DNA from: JAYTXL01 sp043742955
Lineage (GTDB): Bacteria; Verrucomicrobiota; Verrucomicrobiia; Limisphaerales; JAYTXL01
Assembly (NCBI GenBank): GCA_043742955.1
Contig: JAYTXL010000383.1
Span: forward strand, 1-13,373
Direction: 5' to 3'
Length of the DNA: 13,373 nt
This document shows, in pieces, positions 12,476-13,373 of this stretch. The notes below the pieces were generated by a model, which saw only the letters and a program-made list of their open reading frames with translations, did no database searches and was not told the origin of the DNA. Positions within the stretch are counted from its first letter, which is position 1, and each line of letters opens with the position of its first letter. Made by a program: the position numbers and the translations under genes.

Positions 12476-13276
12476 ATGAAGATCCACCTCCAACCGGTTT
12501 CCGCCCGCCCCCGGGGAGAGCGCGCTTTGACGCTGCTGGAAATGATGGTGGCGATGAGCCTGCTGCTGATCATTGTGCTGGGGCTGTACGCAATGTTCGA
12601 CCAGACTCAACGGGCATTTCGCGGCGGTTTGACGCAGACCGATGTGCTCGAAGCGCAGCGCGCCGCGATGGATATCATGACCCGGGATTTGGAGCAGAGC
12701 CGCCCCCTGCCGGCGGCCACCGGGTGCACCAATTTTTACACGGAATTGAACCCGTTTCTGGTGCCGCTGCAATTGCCGCTCTTCGGCGGGGCCACTTTCT
12801 TCACCGAGGCCGACAGTTTTTTCTTTCTCAACCGTTACCAAAGCAACTGGACGGGGGTCGCCTATCTGATCGCCGCCACGTCCACCAACGCGAGCGACCA
12901 GATTTTGTTTCAGAATGGGGTGGGCACGCTTTACCGCTTTTCCGTGACGACCAACGGACCGACCATGAACGCGACCAACCTGGTGGATGCCTTTCTCAAC
13001 GCCAGCTTTTCGGATTATCAGCGCGTGGCGGATGGCGCGGTGCATTTGAAAATGCGGGCCTACCAGTCCGACGGCACGACCAACACCGTGTTCACCGGCA
13101 CCCTGTTGCCGGTTTATGTCGATCTGGAGCTGGGGATTTTGGAGCCGCGCGTGGTGGAGCAGGCGCGTTCCATTCCTAATCTGGCCGCCATGCAGGCCTT
13201 TCTGGCGGATATCAAGCAGGCCTCCAAAGTTCATCTTTTCCGGCAGCACATTCCGATCCAAACGGCCTCTCAATGA
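12476..13276 (+). CDS. PilW/GspJ-like minor pseudopilin
   Basis: A 266-residue protein with leader MKIHLQPVSARPRGERA (17 residues), then ^LTLLEMMVAMSLLLII: Ala at -1, Leu at +1, Glu at +5. After the helix, FDQTQRAFRGGLTQTDVLEAQRAAMDIMTRDLEQSR is the GspJ/PilW pattern (Q-x-x-x-R...R-A-x-x-x-M-x-R-D-L-x-x-a) and resembles the C member of the Verru_Chthon cassette. The C-terminal end has LGILEPR...EQAR and KVHLFRQHIPI, which I recall from verrucomicrobial PilW-like proteins. It probably pairs with the next, GspK-like, protein at the tip. The TGA overlaps the following ATG by 4 nt (13273-13276). Confidence 0.83.
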   Translation: MKIHLQPVSARPRGERALTLLEMMVAMSLLLIIVLGLYAMFDQTQRAFRGGLTQTDVLEAQRAAMDIMTRDLEQSRPLPAATGCTNFYTELNPFLVPLQLPLFGGATFFTEADSFFFLNRYQSNWTGVAYLIAATSTNASDQILFQNGVGTLYRFSVTTNGPTMNATNLVDAFLNASFSDYQRVADGAVHLKMRAYQSDGTTNTVFTGTLLPVYVDLELGILEPRVVEQARSIPNLAAMQAFLADIKQASKVHLFRQHIPIQTASQ

Positions 13277-13373
13277 AACGCAACTCCCAACAAGGCGTCG
13301 CCCTCGTCACCACGCTCATCATGCTCTCGCTGGTGACGGTGCTCTCGATCGCGTTCCTCGCGGTCAGCCGGCG
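13273..13373 (+). CDS. GspK/PilX-like minor pseudopilin (partial, cut by window end)
   Basis: Only the first 33 residues are present: a basic leader MKRNSQQG, then VALVTTLIMLSLVTVLSIAF, a hydrophobic helix. Gly at -1 is present but position +5 is Thr, not Glu. Lack of Glu+5 is the known mark of GspK (and is seen in PilX-type and Verru_Chthon A-like proteins), the tip pseudopilin. Position at the end of an H-I-J-like gene order supports this. It starts by ATGA overlap with the upstream gene. Confidence 0.7.
   Translation, partial: MKRNSQQGVALVTTLIMLSLVTVLSIAFLAVSR

Overview
This window most likely comes from a member of the Verrucomicrobiota, plausibly the Limisphaerales/Pedosphaera side. That placement is an inference from three things: the gene order of the pilus cluster, a run of minor prepilins that resembles the 'Verru_Chthon cassette' proteins, and REP-like intergenic palindromes. 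No rRNA or other phylogenetic marker is present. The DNA is fairly GC-rich, with somewhat AT-richer patches at the left end and around 8,690-9,125.

Positions 1-2,600 are accessory DNA. On the minus strand there is a compact integron-cassette-like unit. It consists of a GTTAGGC core site, a small coiled-coil ORF starting 17 nt later, and a 93-bp attC-like imperfect inverted repeat beginning 7 nt after the stop. The start of a possible next cassette runs off the left edge. A palindrome-rich spacer follows, then a small plus-strand protein of unknown function with an IAPDGSKEGW motif, then about 350 bp without a recognisable gene. Next is a minus-strand REP-associated Y1 (HUH) transposase, bounded by inverted copies of a roughly 32-35 bp repeat.

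Positions 2,609-8,742 form a plus-strand type IV pilus / type II secretion-like assembly operon: pilB (GTG start), pilT, a second pilB paralogue and pilC. It ends in a terminator-like hairpin. Two extension-type ATPases flank a single retraction-type ATPase. The second PilB has lost one of the four zinc-binding cysteines.

Positions 8,765-9,441 hold a BrnT/BrnA-like (COG2929/COG5304-type) toxin-antitoxin pair with its own candidate promoter and operator palindrome. A canonical G-quadruplex motif fills the toxin-antitoxin gap. The toxin lacks the usual N-terminal Lys-His signature, so it may be inactive or domesticated.

Positions 9,476-13,373 hold six tightly packed plus-strand prepilin/pseudopilin genes: two GspG-like, one GspH/FimT-like, one PilV/GspI-like, one PilW/GspJ-like and one GspK/PilX-like (cut by the window end). 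No terminator separates them from the toxin-antitoxin pair. The likely overall design is that PilB/PilC (and PilT) polymerise or retract the GspG-like subunits, with the minor pseudopilins forming a tip or priming complex. The prepilin peptidase, secretin and PilMNO are not in the window. The pair between machine and subunits is the most unusual structural feature.
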